Part shown: in pieces, positions 20,405 to 28,675 of the stretch
How positions within the stretch are numbered: position 1 is the stretch's first letter
How the letters are laid out: each line of letters starts with the position of its first letter
The notes under the pieces: generated by a model
What the model saw: the letters and a program-made list of their open reading frames with translations, nothing else
Told to the model about the DNA's origin: nothing
Database searches by the model: none
Assembly (NCBI RefSeq): GCF_036327755.1
Contig: NZ_CP109596.1
Span: 7,068,001-7,132,000, forward strand
From: Nocardia sp. NBC_01503
GTDB lineage: Bacteria > Actinomycetota > Actinomycetes > Mycobacteriales > Mycobacteriaceae
Reading direction: 5' to 3'
DNA length: 64,000 nt
Program-made: the position numbers and the translations under genes

Positions 20405-21016
20405 CTAGGGCACCGGCAGGCCCGTGGCCAGCCGGTCGAGCGCTTCGCGCAACAGCCCCATGAGCGGCTGTGCCGGATCGGCGCGTTGACTGTGATCGAT
20501 GGCGGCGCTGATGGCGGCCGAGACCGCCGCGGCCACCAGATTCGGATACAGATCCCGGCTGGCGTCGGTGCCGGTGCGAGCGGCCACCGCGGCCGTAAGT
20601 GTCTGCTGCGCGGTCGCGTTGGCTTCGAGAATCGCGACCTGCACCGCGGGTGCGCCGAGCATGATGCGGATGCCGTCGACCCAGTGCCGGTCGGCAGTGG
20701 TCTCCGCGGTGACGGTCTCACCGAGCGCGAACCGGTCCAGAACCGCGGCGGTCATCGCCTCCCACAGGGTTTCACCGTCCGGTCGGGCGGCGAACTCTTC
20801 GGCGACCTGTTCCATGCGCTCCAGATGCCGGGACGCGACCGCCTCGGCCTTACTGGAGAAATAGTTGCGGAAGGTGCGTACCGAGACATTGGCGGCGGCG
20901 GCGATATCGTCCACCGTCACGTTGTCCCAGCCGCGTTCCACCGCCAGCTGGATGGCGGCCATGCTCAGCGCGAGCCGGGTTTCCCGCTTCTTGCGCGCAC
21001 GCAGTCCATCGCTCAC
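20405..21016 (-). CDS. TetR family transcriptional regulator
   Basis: 203 residues. The N-terminal HTH (WDNVTVDDIAAAANVSVRTFRNYFSSK, about residues 30-56) is standard TetR, and the C-terminal half is a ligand domain of the MftR-like C-terminal type. The start is GTG 21016. It is immediately upstream of the FAD monooxygenase gene and likely forms an operon with it. A 15-bp palindrome at 21037-21051 just upstream is a candidate autoregulatory site. Confidence 0.88.
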   Translation of the reverse strand: MSDGLRARKKRETRLALSMAAIQLAVERGWDNVTVDDIAAAANVSVRTFRNYFSSKAEAVASRHLERMEQVAEEFAARPDGETLWEAMTAAVLDRFALGETVTAETTADRHWVDGIRIMLGAPAVQVAILEANATAQQTLTAAVAARTGTDASRDLYPNLVAAAVSAAISAAIDHSQRADPAQPLMGLLREALDRLATGLPVP

Positions 21017-21036
21017 TCGACTCAGCGTACAGATTC

Positions 21037-21051
21037 TTGCCGGGATGGCAA
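21037..21051. promoter_or_regulatory. Candidate TetR operator upstream of TetR/monooxygenase pair
   Basis: TTGCC-N5-GGCAA dyad, 20 bp upstream of the GTG start. A related GGCGGCAA half lies just beyond. Assignment to this regulator is inferred from position. Confidence 0.45.
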
Positions 21052-21070
21052 TATTTCCTCGGCGGCAAAA

Positions 21071-21829
21071 TTATCCGGTATGCGCGGCGGCCGAGCGCGC
21101 CACCAGATCAGCGACGACGGTATCGCGGGTCATCGGCACCTCCAGGCTGCGCGCATTGCCCTCCAGCAGCGCCAGCACCGATTCGGCGAGAATGCCCTCG
21201 ACCTGCTCGGAGGTGAGCACGCCATCCGCGCGCCAGCTGTTGACCACACCGTCGACGAAGCCCACCATCCCGAATGCGGTGGGGCGGGCGCGATTCGGAT
21301 CCAGGCCGAAACCGCCGAGAATATCGGCGAACAGATCCGCCAACTGCGCGCCGATGCGATCGCGAGCCCCCGCGAGCGCGCTCCCACTGCCCCCGTGCGG
21401 ATCCCCGGCGGCCAGGAAGCGATGCAGATTCGGGTGCCGCTCAACCCATCCCACGTAGGTGCCGACCGCACCGCGCACCGCATCGCGCACGGTGCCGTCC
21501 GGCCGCAAGCGCGGAAGTAGTTCGGCCAGCAGGGAATCCAGAATATGACGGCGGATTTGCTCGTCGAGATCGGCGCGGCCGTCGAAGTGCCGGTAGACCA
21601 CCGGCCGCGGCACCTTCAGGCGATCGGCGATCTGCTGGACGGAGATCTCGGTGCCATTGGCCTCGATGACGGTCAGTGCGGCGTCGAGCATATCTGCGCG
21701 TCGGCGGGCTTTATGTCCGTTCCAGCGGGTACTGCGGCCATCGGTGGCCGTCGAGGTCGAGTGCGTGCTGGTTCCGGTCACCCGCTTCACGATACCCACC
21801 CGCTTATTGACCGATACACCATGTACCAC
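21071..21829 (-). CDS. TetR family transcriptional regulator
   Basis: 252 residues from the first GTG. The HTH is ISVQQIADRLKVPRPVVYRHF (about residues 62-82). The C-terminal domain has FGMVGFVDGVVNSWRAD, a TetR ligand-pocket pattern. GTG 21829 lies inside a candidate operator, and the first 35 residues are low in family signal, so a start at GTG 21799 or 21781 is quite possible. It is divergent from the diiron oxygenase gene. Confidence 0.85.
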   Translation of the reverse strand: MVHGVSVNKRVGIVKRVTGTSTHSTSTATDGRSTRWNGHKARRRADMLDAALTVIEANGTEISVQQIADRLKVPRPVVYRHFDGRADLDEQIRRHILDSLLAELLPRLRPDGTVRDAVRGAVGTYVGWVERHPNLHRFLAAGDPHGGSGSALAGARDRIGAQLADLFADILGGFGLDPNRARPTAFGMVGFVDGVVNSWRADGVLTSEQVEGILAESVLALLEGNARSLEVPMTRDTVVADLVARSAAAHTG

Positions 21830-21866
21830 TAATCTGAGTGTAACAGCGTGTACCAGTAATTCGAGT
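21807..21866 (+). promoter_or_regulatory. Promoter of diiron oxygenase with duplicated operator
   Basis: A near-consensus -35 TTGACC (21807-21812), a 17-nt spacer and -10 TAATCT (21830-21835). A 19-bp element at 21821-21839 is repeated directly at 21848-21866, with core TGTACCA, TAAT and GAGT conserved. One copy covers the -10 and the other lies just past the expected start of transcription. Confidence 0.65.
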
Positions 21867-21878
21867 CAGGATGCTGCC

Positions 21879-22796
21879 ATGAGCAACGACGCCAGCGCCG
21901 CCGCCGAGAACACACTGCTCCCCCGCGATTCCTTCGCCCAGCGTTTGCTCACCGGGCATGTGAAGAAGTTCTACGACCCGGTCGTCGATATCGACTGGGA
22001 CGCTCCCCTGGACCCGCACAAGCTCTTCCTGCCCGCCGAGGTCGTCTCCCTGTACGGCACGCCGTTGTGGGAGGCCATGGATCACGAACAGCGCCGCGAA
22101 CTCTCCCGCCAGGAGCTGGCGAATGTGCTCTCGGTCGGCATCTGGTTCGAGAACCTGCTGAATCGGCTGCTGTTGCGCGAGCTCATGAATGGCGATCCGA
22201 CCACCCGGCACTCGCACTACACGCTCACCGAGATGGGCGATGAATGCCGGCACATGATGATGTTCGGCAAGCTCATCGACAAGGTCGAGGCGCGACCGTA
22301 CTGGCCCAATCGCTATGAGCGACTGACCATCAGCGCCCTGCAACTGTTCCTGCGGGGTTCGATGGTCTGGGTCGGCGCGCTGGTGGGCGAGGAGATCTTC
22401 GACGCCATCCAGCGTCAGACCCTGGACGATCCGCAGTTGCAGCCGGTAGTGGCGCGGGCCATGCGGATTCACGTGACCGAGGAGGCGCGGCATATCGGAT
22501 TCGCGCGAGATGCCTTGGCGCGCAGGGTTCCCGAGATGTCCGCCGCGGAGCGCGCGTACACCAGACTGTGCGTGGCGATCGCCGCGCCGCTGTTCGTACA
22601 CCTGATGACGAACTGGCATATGTACGCCCGAGCCGGAGTCGAGGACGGCCGCGCGGCCCGGCGGATGGCGCGCGCCAATCCGCAGGCCCGGCGGGCGCTC
22701 GGTATCGGGGCCGCGAATCTCGGTGCGTTCCTGGACAAACAGGGCTTGATCGGGCCGATCGGTAAGCGCATCTGGCAGCGCAGGGGGCTGCTGTGA
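21879..22796 (+). CDS. AurF-like diiron oxygenase
   Basis: 305-residue ferritin-like protein of the p-aminobenzoate N-oxygenase (AurF)/DUF3066-like group. Diiron ligands are visible in GDECRHMM and TEEARHIGFA (two ExxH motifs) and in VGEEIF. AurF-type enzymes oxidise amines or hydroxylate unactivated carbons with O2. The ATG at 21879 follows a clear promoter. It overlaps the DUF4873 gene by 4 bp, suggesting the two products work together. Confidence 0.82.
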   Translation: MSNDASAAAENTLLPRDSFAQRLLTGHVKKFYDPVVDIDWDAPLDPHKLFLPAEVVSLYGTPLWEAMDHEQRRELSRQELANVLSVGIWFENLLNRLLLRELMNGDPTTRHSHYTLTEMGDECRHMMMFGKLIDKVEARPYWPNRYERLTISALQLFLRGSMVWVGALVGEEIFDAIQRQTLDDPQLQPVVARAMRIHVTEEARHIGFARDALARRVPEMSAAERAYTRLCVAIAAPLFVHLMTNWHMYARAGVEDGRAARRMARANPQARRALGIGAANLGAFLDKQGLIGPIGKRIWQRRGLL

Positions 22797-23155
22797 GGCG
22801 CTCGCGGCGGGCGGTGACCGAGGAGGCGGACTACCCGAATCCCGTACCCGCACCGGAGTATTCGGGCCCGGCGCTATTGGACGCGCCGGGCACCGAACTC
22901 GCGGTGACGGTGAGCCTGAACGGCCACGTGGACCCGATAGACGGCAATTTTCACTGGTATGGCCGGGTTTCCGCGCCGGAGGGCAGCGATTTGCCCGATC
23001 CCGGGCGCGGGCAGGTCTTCCTCACCCTGCCCGGTGGCACACCCGCGCGCGGGGTGCTCCAGGAGCGTGATCCGTGGGGCAACCTGCGGATAGTAGGAAT
23101 CGGCACGCCGCCATTCCCGTTGGAGCAGGCCGAGATTCACCCCGGCACCCGCTGA
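22793..23155 (+). CDS. DUF4873 domain protein
   Basis: 120 residues with the DUF4873 pattern: VSLNGHVDPIDGNFHWYGRV, then RGVLQERDPWGNLRIVGIG and PPFPLE. This domain also occurs fused to or beside flavin monooxygenases. GTG 22793 overlaps the stop of the diiron oxygenase gene. No catalytic residues are evident, so a binding or partner role is more likely than an independent enzyme. Confidence 0.85.
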   Translation: MRRSRRAVTEEADYPNPVPAPEYSGPALLDAPGTELAVTVSLNGHVDPIDGNFHWYGRVSAPEGSDLPDPGRGQVFLTLPGGTPARGVLQERDPWGNLRIVGIGTPPFPLEQAEIHPGTR

Positions 23156-23167
23156 CTGCCGGGCGAA

Positions 23168-23857
23168 TCAGCCGGGCAGGCCGATGAGGTCTGCCATTAC
23201 CTCCACGGCGTATTCGAAGAACGGCCCGGCCGGATCCATACTGCCGACCAACTGGCCGGTCAATTCGAAGGTCACCGCACCGTACAGCTGCGTCCATGCC
23301 ACGACGGTGCGCGCGACGTACTCCGGCGGCAGTCCGGGCGCGATCTGCGTGGCGATCTCGGTCGACTGCGCGGTCAGTTCATCGGACATACCACCCGCAC
23401 CGGCGGCGAGTTCCCCACTCTCCCACGCCTTCACGACGATTCCGAGCGCCGCGATCGGTACCCGCGACGCGGGCCCGATCGTGTCCTGCGGTGCCTGATA
23501 TCCCGGCACCGGCGACCCATAGAGCAGCGTGTACTCGTGCGGATGCCCGATCGCCCAGTGCCGCACCGCCGCTGCCGCCGCCCGCCAGCGCGCCCGCGGG
23601 GTATCACCGGTGGCCACCGCCTCCTCGACCGCCTCGCCGATCGCGTTGTACGCCTCGATGATCAGCGCGGTGAGCAGGTCGTCGCGGCTCGGAAAGTACC
23701 GGTACAGCGCCGAGGAGACCATACCGAGCTCGCGTGCGATGGCGCGCAGTGAGAGTGCCGCGGCGCCGGATTCGGCGAGCTGACGACGTGCGGCGTCGGT
23801 GATCTCGCGGGTGATCTCGGCGCGGGCCCGTTCACGGGCAGTGCGAGGAACGCTCAT
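23168..23857 (-). CDS. TetR family regulator (WHG-type C-terminal domain)
   Basis: 229 residues. The HTH is LSLRAIARELGMVSSALYRYFPSR (about residues 35-58), preceded by a basic RERARAEIT arm. The C-terminal part (VRHWAIGHPHEYTLLYGSPVPGY) fits the WHG/TetR_C_13 type. ATG 23857 (MSVPRTARE) is chosen over an upstream in-frame ATG at 23887. It is divergent from a Ddn-like gene, with twin palindromes in the shared promoter. Confidence 0.88.
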   Translation of the reverse strand: MSVPRTARERARAEITREITDAARRQLAESGAAALSLRAIARELGMVSSALYRYFPSRDDLLTALIIEAYNAIGEAVEEAVATGDTPRARWRAAAAAVRHWAIGHPHEYTLLYGSPVPGYQAPQDTIGPASRVPIAALGIVVKAWESGELAAGAGGMSDELTAQSTEIATQIAPGLPPEYVARTVVAWTQLYGAVTFELTGQLVGSMDPAGPFFEYAVEVMADLIGLPG

Positions 23858-23897
23858 GCGAACAGTGTGCCACGGTTCGGAGCACACGAATCAAATG

Positions 23898-23964
23898 AGA
23901 GCACCGCTCTTGACAAGTCCGTCACCGTGCGCGCACACTGATCACATCAGAGAGCGCCGCTCTC
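23898..23964 (+). promoter_or_regulatory. Twin TetR-type operators and promoter of the Ddn-like gene
   Basis: Two near-identical dyads, AGAGC-ACC-GCTCT (23898-23910) and GAGAGC-GCC-GCTCTC (23950-23964), have centres 53 bp apart. -35 TTGACA (23910-23915) abuts the first, and -10-like CACACT (23934-23939, 18-nt spacer) precedes the second. Binding at both would block RNA polymerase. Confidence 0.7.
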
Positions 23965-23986
23965 GAAACGAGAAGGGGAGCTCACG

Positions 23987-24433
23987 ATGAACGACCTCGC
24001 CACCCGGTACATCGGCCCCAGCGGCCTGGATCCGATCATGAACCGCATCTTCAACACCCTGCCCAAACTCGGCATCAGCGTCGCCGGATCGCGCCTGCTC
24101 GCCGTGCGGGGCCGCAAGAGCGGGGAATGGCGCACCACCATGGTCAACCTGCTGACCGTCGAGGGAACCCGCTACCTGGTGGCCCCGCGCGGACACACCC
24201 AGTGGGTCAAGAATCTGCGGGTCACCCCCGTCGGCGAGCTGCGCCTGGGCCGCAAGGCCGAACTCTTCACCGCCCGCGAACTGCCCGACGCCGACAAACT
24301 CCCGATCCTGCGCGCCTACCTCGACCGCTGGGGCTGGGAAGTGGGCCGCTTCTTCGAAGGCCTCGACAAGAACTCCACCGACGCCGAATTGGTCGCCATC
24401 GCACCGGGATTCCCGGTCTTCGAACTCTCCTGA
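23987..24433 (+). CDS. F420-dependent nitroreductase-family protein (Ddn-like)
   Basis: 148 residues of the deazaflavin-dependent nitroreductase family. Typical motifs are LLAVRGRKSGEWRTTMVNLL, YLVAPRGHTQWVKNLR and the later WEVGRFFEGL. Ddn in M. tuberculosis uses reduced F420 on quinones and activates nitroimidazoles. Its promoter carries the twin operators of the divergent TetR gene, so expression probably responds to a small-molecule ligand. A strong terminator follows. Confidence 0.88.
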   Translation: MNDLATRYIGPSGLDPIMNRIFNTLPKLGISVAGSRLLAVRGRKSGEWRTTMVNLLTVEGTRYLVAPRGHTQWVKNLRVTPVGELRLGRKAELFTARELPDADKLPILRAYLDRWGWEVGRFFEGLDKNSTDAELVAIAPGFPVFELS

Positions 24434-24442
24434 CGCCCGAAC

Positions 24443-24484
24443 GAACAACCCCACCTAGAACTCGGGTCGGGGTGGGGTTTGTTC
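24443..24484. terminator. Bidirectional terminator
   Basis: 13/14-bp stem (24443-24455 with 24471-24484, one bulged base) between the convergent Ddn-like and ArsC-like genes. A T-run is built into the right arm, and the right arm overlaps the ArsC-like stop codon. Confidence 0.75.
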
Positions 24485-24842
24485 AGCGCAGCGCTTCGAG
24501 GGTGTCGTCGTCGCGGGCGACGAACGCACGGCCGTCATCGGTGAGGACGATGGGACGCTGGATCAAGCGCGGATGCGTTGCGAGGGCGTCGATCCAGCGA
24601 TCGCGGTCGGCAGTGGTTCGGCCCCACGCCGAGACCCCCAGCTCCTTGGCTTCGGGCTCGGCCGTACGGGTGATATCCCACGGCTCCATACCGAGTTTGC
24701 CGAGTACCGTGCGGATTTCGGCGGCGGTCGGCGGGTTGTCGAGATAGCGGCGCTCGACGTATTCGACACCGGCTTCGTCGAGCGTCGCCTTCGCGGTACG
24801 GCTCTTCGAGCACTTCGGGTTGTGCCAGATCTCGGTTGCCAT
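24483..24842 (-). CDS. ArsC family (arsenate reductase-like) protein
   Basis: 119-residue thioredoxin-fold protein. The N-terminal IWHNPKCSKSR contains the CxxS version of the catalytic loop with the nucleophilic Cys. RRYLDNPPTAAEIRTVL and LIQRPIVLTDDGRAFVAR, containing the substrate-binding Arg, follow. The family includes glutaredoxin-dependent arsenate reductases and Spx/YffB relatives. No ars genes are nearby, so an arsenic role is not established. Confidence 0.85.
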   Translation of the reverse strand: MATEIWHNPKCSKSRTAKATLDEAGVEYVERRYLDNPPTAAEIRTVLGKLGMEPWDITRTAEPEAKELGVSAWGRTTADRDRWIDALATHPRLIQRPIVLTDDGRAFVARDDDTLEALR

Positions 24843-24874
24843 ACCGGCAGCCTAGCGATCGGCACTCCCGCGAA

Positions 24875-26509
24875 TCACAGCCAGTCGACGACCCAGGGGT
24901 AGGGGCGCATCCAGTAGAGGCCGGACTCGGGCAGTGGTCCGCCCCAGCGCTGTTCGGCCTGGCCGAGTTCCCAGCGGTACTCGGGGGCGGGTTCGCCCTC
25001 GTGGATTTCGTAGAGGTGCCGGCGCCAGGTGTTGAGCATGGCGGGCACGACCTGCGGGTCGGTGCCGAAGGCCCAGTTCACGCAGCGGCCCATGAGGGTG
25101 TCGACGGCGTGGTTGGCGGCATTGGGGTCACCGGTGCTGAGCGAGTGCAGGAATGCGGCGACCAGGTTGTAGGCCATGGCGTCGTGTACGGAGGTCTGAC
25201 CGTTCTCCAGCGCCCAGACGCCGAGGTAGGTCGGGCCCTGCTCGTCGATCCACACCGCGTGCGCCTCGCCGACCCGATTGTCGAAGATCAGTGCCATGAG
25301 CATGCCGAGTACGGCCTTGCCCACGATCAGCGGATCCGGATTGCCGGTGGCGAGGGCATCGTCGATCAGCGCGCGGTACGCGGCGGCGGCGATGCCCGGC
25401 CGCTGCGCCTCGAGGAGCGCGTCGGCGGTCTCACCACCCGCGAGTTGGTCCGCCGGTGGCTGTTTCGGGCCGGTGATCGATTCGATGCCGTTCCCGGAGA
25501 CGCTCAGCAATTCGGTCTGCGCCACCTCACCGAGGGGCGGGCCGAGCGGCGGCAGATCGATCAGCACCGGCTCGGGCAGCGGCGGAGCGAACGTGTCGGG
25601 CCCCAGCGGATCGCCACCGAAGGGGGCCTGCGGCAAGGAGTTTCCGTTGACCGGAGGCGGCAGATCGATCGGTCCCTGACCAGGCAGCGGCGGAGCGAAC
25701 GCATCGGGCCCCAGCGGAGGTTGCGCGAAGGGGTCCTGACCCACGGGCGGCGCGCCGAACGGATCCTGGCCCGAAGGCGGCAAGGCGTCCGAGCCGATCG
25801 GGGCAAAGCCGGGGGGCGGTGGGAAGGCGTCCACACCCATCTGGGGGAGGCCGGACGGCGGGGCACCGTTGGCGACAGCGGGTGAGCTGTCGAGGTACTG
25901 CAGCGCCTCGCGGGCGAATTCGTTGTCGTGCGACCGCAACCAGTCACGGCCCGCGCGCAGGGTGTCGATGAGGTGTCCGCCGACGCCGTGTTCGATGGCG
26001 GCGCATACGGCGTAGTAGCCGTAGGCACGGTGTTCGCCGTCGCCCTCGGCGATGAGCAGCTGCGCGTAGCGGCTTGCCAGGTCATGTCTTTCGATATCGC
26101 CGAGCAGGGTGCAGGCGGTCATGGCGGCCATCAGGACTTCGCCGTGGTCACCGTGGCTGCGGCGGATGTCGATGCAGCGGTCCGCCATGGTGACGGCGCT
26201 CTCGGGGCGGCCGAGTTGGGTGGCTGCCTCCACGGCCATGGAGTACATGGTGGCGAGGGTGGCGGGCGGGATATCGGCCGGGAAGCGGGCCGGACCGCTC
26301 TCGGCGATGCGCAGCGCCTGCTCGAATTCGCCCGCGGCGAACGCGGATCGGAAGGTGTAGGACACGACCCAGCCGTAGTCCTTGGGGTCCGGTGGGCTCA
26401 GCAGCGCGTCGTCGAACGCCGTCAGTCTGGCGAGCGCTTCGGTCGCACGTCCGGACTCCAGCATGCCGCTCGCCTCGTTCATCACTTCGACGAACGCATT
26501 TCGATCCAT
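24875..26509 (-). CDS. TPR-like protein with Pro-rich repeat linker, unknown function
   Basis: 544 residues. Residues about 1-205 form helical TPR-like repeats (VSYTFRSAFAAGEFEQALRI; AATQLGRPESAVTMADRC). Residues 210-345 are a Pro/Gly/Asp/Phe-rich linker in which GQDPFxxPP and DxFAPPLPxxxxIDLPP units recur. A second helical domain (about 370-540) includes GIAAAAYRALIDDALATGN and MLMALIFDNRVGEAHAVW. No signal peptide, transmembrane helix or catalytic motif was seen. The layout suggests a scaffold, but I do not recognise the protein. Confidence 0.7.
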   Translation of the reverse strand: MDRNAFVEVMNEASGMLESGRATEALARLTAFDDALLSPPDPKDYGWVVSYTFRSAFAAGEFEQALRIAESGPARFPADIPPATLATMYSMAVEAATQLGRPESAVTMADRCIDIRRSHGDHGEVLMAAMTACTLLGDIERHDLASRYAQLLIAEGDGEHRAYGYYAVCAAIEHGVGGHLIDTLRAGRDWLRSHDNEFAREALQYLDSSPAVANGAPPSGLPQMGVDAFPPPPGFAPIGSDALPPSGQDPFGAPPVGQDPFAQPPLGPDAFAPPLPGQGPIDLPPPVNGNSLPQAPFGGDPLGPDTFAPPLPEPVLIDLPPLGPPLGEVAQTELLSVSGNGIESITGPKQPPADQLAGGETADALLEAQRPGIAAAAYRALIDDALATGNPDPLIVGKAVLGMLMALIFDNRVGEAHAVWIDEQGPTYLGVWALENGQTSVHDAMAYNLVAAFLHSLSTGDPNAANHAVDTLMGRCVNWAFGTDPQVVPAMLNTWRRHLYEIHEGEPAPEYRWELGQAEQRWGGPLPESGLYWMRPYPWVVDWL

Positions 26510-26621
26510 GGCCTCTTCGCCTTCCCGCCTTCTTCAGGCCCGGATCGTATGGCGCGCCACCGGACTCGCGCGGGCAGTGAGGGAAACGTCATAGTTTGGC
26601 GGGGGCGGGCATGACCGGCCA

Positions 26622-26647
26622 CCCGGCGACCTTCATCGGTCGCCGGG
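26622..26647 (-). terminator. Hairpin between SnoaL-like and TPR-like genes
   Basis: Perfect 10-bp stem (26622-26631 with 26638-26647), 6-nt loop, 148 bp past the SnoaL-like stop. No T-run. The rest of 26510-26794 shows no gene. Confidence 0.45.
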
Positions 26648-26794
26648 ACTGCTCCTCCCCCACCGCTCAACTACGTTCCCCCACAACAGCTTCCGCCGCG
26701 CTTACGCCGACGGCACCACCCCCTGATCGGGCTCACAACCGAATATCCGGTGGTGCGGCCACGATTCGCGCCCGCACCACCGCATACTCAACAC

Positions 26795-27154
26795 TCAGCC
26801 GGGCACCTTGTCCAGGAATCCGTGCACGCGCTGGATCTTTCCGTCGGCGATGGTGATCACATCGAATCCGACGACGATCGGCTCGTCGGCGCCGGGCGCG
26901 TTCAGCGTCCAGGTGAATCGGGCGATATCGTGGTGTCCGTCGACGGGGCCGAGGCCGAATTCCAGTCCGGCGAACTGTTCCTGGGCGCCGGCGACCATCT
27001 CGGCGACGGCGTCGGTGCCGTTGAGTTCGACCAGCGGGTCGGTGAAGATCACGTCGGGGGCGTAGAGATCCTCGATGAGGGCCCGGCGCTTACCGGCCTC
27101 CTTCTCGTTCCAGCTGTCGATGTACCGCTGTGCGATGTTCTCGTATTCGCTCAT
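26795..27154 (-). CDS. SnoaL-like / NTF2-fold protein
   Basis: 119-residue cone-shaped NTF2-fold protein. It starts IAQRYIDSWNEKEAGKRRALIEDLYAPDVIFTDPL, the usual SnoaL-like helix-strand pattern, and ends GFDVITIADGKIQRVHGFLDK. Such proteins include polyketide cyclases, isomerases and binding proteins, so the activity cannot be assigned. It follows glutamine synthetase at a distance on the opposite side of a short gap. Confidence 0.8.
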   Translation of the reverse strand: MSEYENIAQRYIDSWNEKEAGKRRALIEDLYAPDVIFTDPLVELNGTDAVAEMVAGAQEQFAGLEFGLGPVDGHHDIARFTWTLNAPGADEPIVVGFDVITIADGKIQRVHGFLDKVPG

Positions 27155-27238
27155 GCATCAAGCTTCTTCGCTGCGGCGCGCGGAAGCGATTACGCGTCAG
27201 GTAAAGCCGTGCGGGGCCGCAACCGCTGCGCGCCCTTC

Positions 27239-28675
27239 TCACACGTCGAAGTAGAGGTCGAATTCGTACGGGTGCGGGCGGACGTTTATCTCGGCGATCT
27301 CATTGTCGCGTTTGATGCGGATCCAGGTTTCGATGAGGTCTTCGGTGAATACGCCGCCGTGCGTGAGGTATTCGTGGTCGGCTTCGAGACGGTCGATCAC
27401 CGCGGCGAGGCTGGCGGGGGTCTGGGTTACCTCGGCGGACTCCTCGGGTGTCAACTCGTAGAGATCCTTGTCGATGGGGAGGGCGGGTTCGATTTTGTTC
27501 ATGATGCCGTCCAGGCCCGCCATCATCATGGCCGCGAAGGACAGGTACGGGTTGCCGGAGGAGTCCGGGCAACGGAATTCCAGGCGTTTGGCGGGTGCGC
27601 TCGCGCCGGTGACCGGAATGCGCACGGCCGCTGAGCGATTGCGCTGGCTGTAGACCAGATTCACGGGTGCCTCATAGCCCGGAACCAGGCGTTTGTACGA
27701 GTTCACGGTGGGGTTTGTCCAGGCCAGCAGCGAGGGCGCGTGGTGCAGCAGACCGCCGATGTAATGGCGAGCCAGATCGGAGAGACCCGCATAACCCGAC
27801 TCGTCGTAGAACAGCGGTGTGCCCTCCTTCCACAGGGATTGGTGCACATGCATGCCCGAGCCGTTGTCACCGAAGAGCGGTTTGGGCATGAAGGTGACGG
27901 TTTTTCCGTTCTCCCAGGCGGTGTTCTTGATGATGTACTTGTACAGCTGTAGATCGTCGGCGGCGGCCAGCAACGTATTGAAGCGATAGTTGATCTCCGC
28001 CTGTCCGGCGGTGCCGACCTCATGATGCCCCTTCTCCAGATCGAATCCGGCGTGCATCAGGTTGGTGCACATACGATCTCGCAGGTCGACGTCGGCATCA
28101 TAGGGTGCGACGGGGAAGTAACCGCCCTTGGGGCGCACCTTGTAACCGCGGTTCAGACTGCCGTCCGGATTGACCTTCGCCCCGGTATTCCAGCTCGCCG
28201 AGACCGAATCCACCTCGTAGAACGCGCCATTCATGGTGGTGGCGTAGCGCACCGAATCGAAGATGTAGAACTCGGCCTCGGGCCCGAAGTACGCGGTATC
28301 GGCGATGCCGGTGCTGCGCAGATAATCCTCGGCCTTGCGCGCCACATTCCGGGGATCGCGGCTGTACGCCTGCCGCGTATGCGGATCATGGACGAAACAA
28401 TTGATATTGAGCGTCTTGGCTCGGCGGAACGAATCCAGTTGCGCGGTACGCAGATCCGGTAGCAAGAGCATGTCGGATTCGTGGATGGCCTGGAAGCCGC
28501 GCACCGATGAGCCGTCGAAGGCGACGCCCTCATCGACCAGTTCGGCCCCGAACATACTGGCGGGAATGGAGAAATGCTGTTGTACACCGGGAACATCGCA
28601 GAAGCGGATGTCGATGTACTCGACTTCCTCGGCGCTGATGTAGTCCTGTACTCCGTTGACGGTAGGGGTGATCAC
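27239..28675 (-). CDS. glnA: Type I glutamine synthetase (GlnA1-like paralogue)
   Basis: 478 residues, the same length as M. tuberculosis GlnA1. It makes glutamine from glutamate, ammonia and ATP. Visible signatures are FDGSSVRGF, the ATP-site [30 protein letters not shown], and the adenylylation loop KDLYEL with its Tyr at about residue 405. The GTG at 28675 is chosen because GAGGAG lies 6 nt upstream; a longer frame to 28837 encodes non-family sequence. The neighbours (fadD, pucR) differ from those of primary glnA1 in M. tuberculosis, so this may be a second copy. Confidence 0.93.
   Translation of the reverse strand: MITPTVNGVQDYISAEEVEYIDIRFCDVPGVQQHFSIPASMFGAELVDEGVAFDGSSVRGFQAIHESDMLLLPDLRTAQLDSFRRAKTLNINCFVHDPHTRQAYSRDPRNVARKAEDYLRSTGIADTAYFGPEAEFYIFDSVRYATTMNGAFYEVDSVSASWNTGAKVNPDGSLNRGYKVRPKGGYFPVAPYDADVDLRDRMCTNLMHAGFDLEKGHHEVGTAGQAEINYRFNTLLAAADDLQLYKYIIKNTAWENGKTVTFMPKPLFGDNGSGMHVHQSLWKEGTPLFYDESGYAGLSDLARHYIGGLLHHAPSLLAWTNPTVNSYKRLVPGYEAPVNLVYSQRNRSAAVRIPVTGASAPAKRLEFRCPDSSGNPYLSFAAMMMAGLDGIMNKIEPALPIDKDLYELTPEESAEVTQTPASLAAVIDRLEADHEYLTHGGVFTEDLIETWIRIKRDNEIAEINVRPHPYEFDLYFDV

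Noticed and set aside
26701-26790. GCACCACC/GGTGGTGC inverted words upstream of the SnoaL-like stop
   Set aside because: Long 28-nt loop and several stray copies of the half in GC-rich sequence make a specific structure unlikely.
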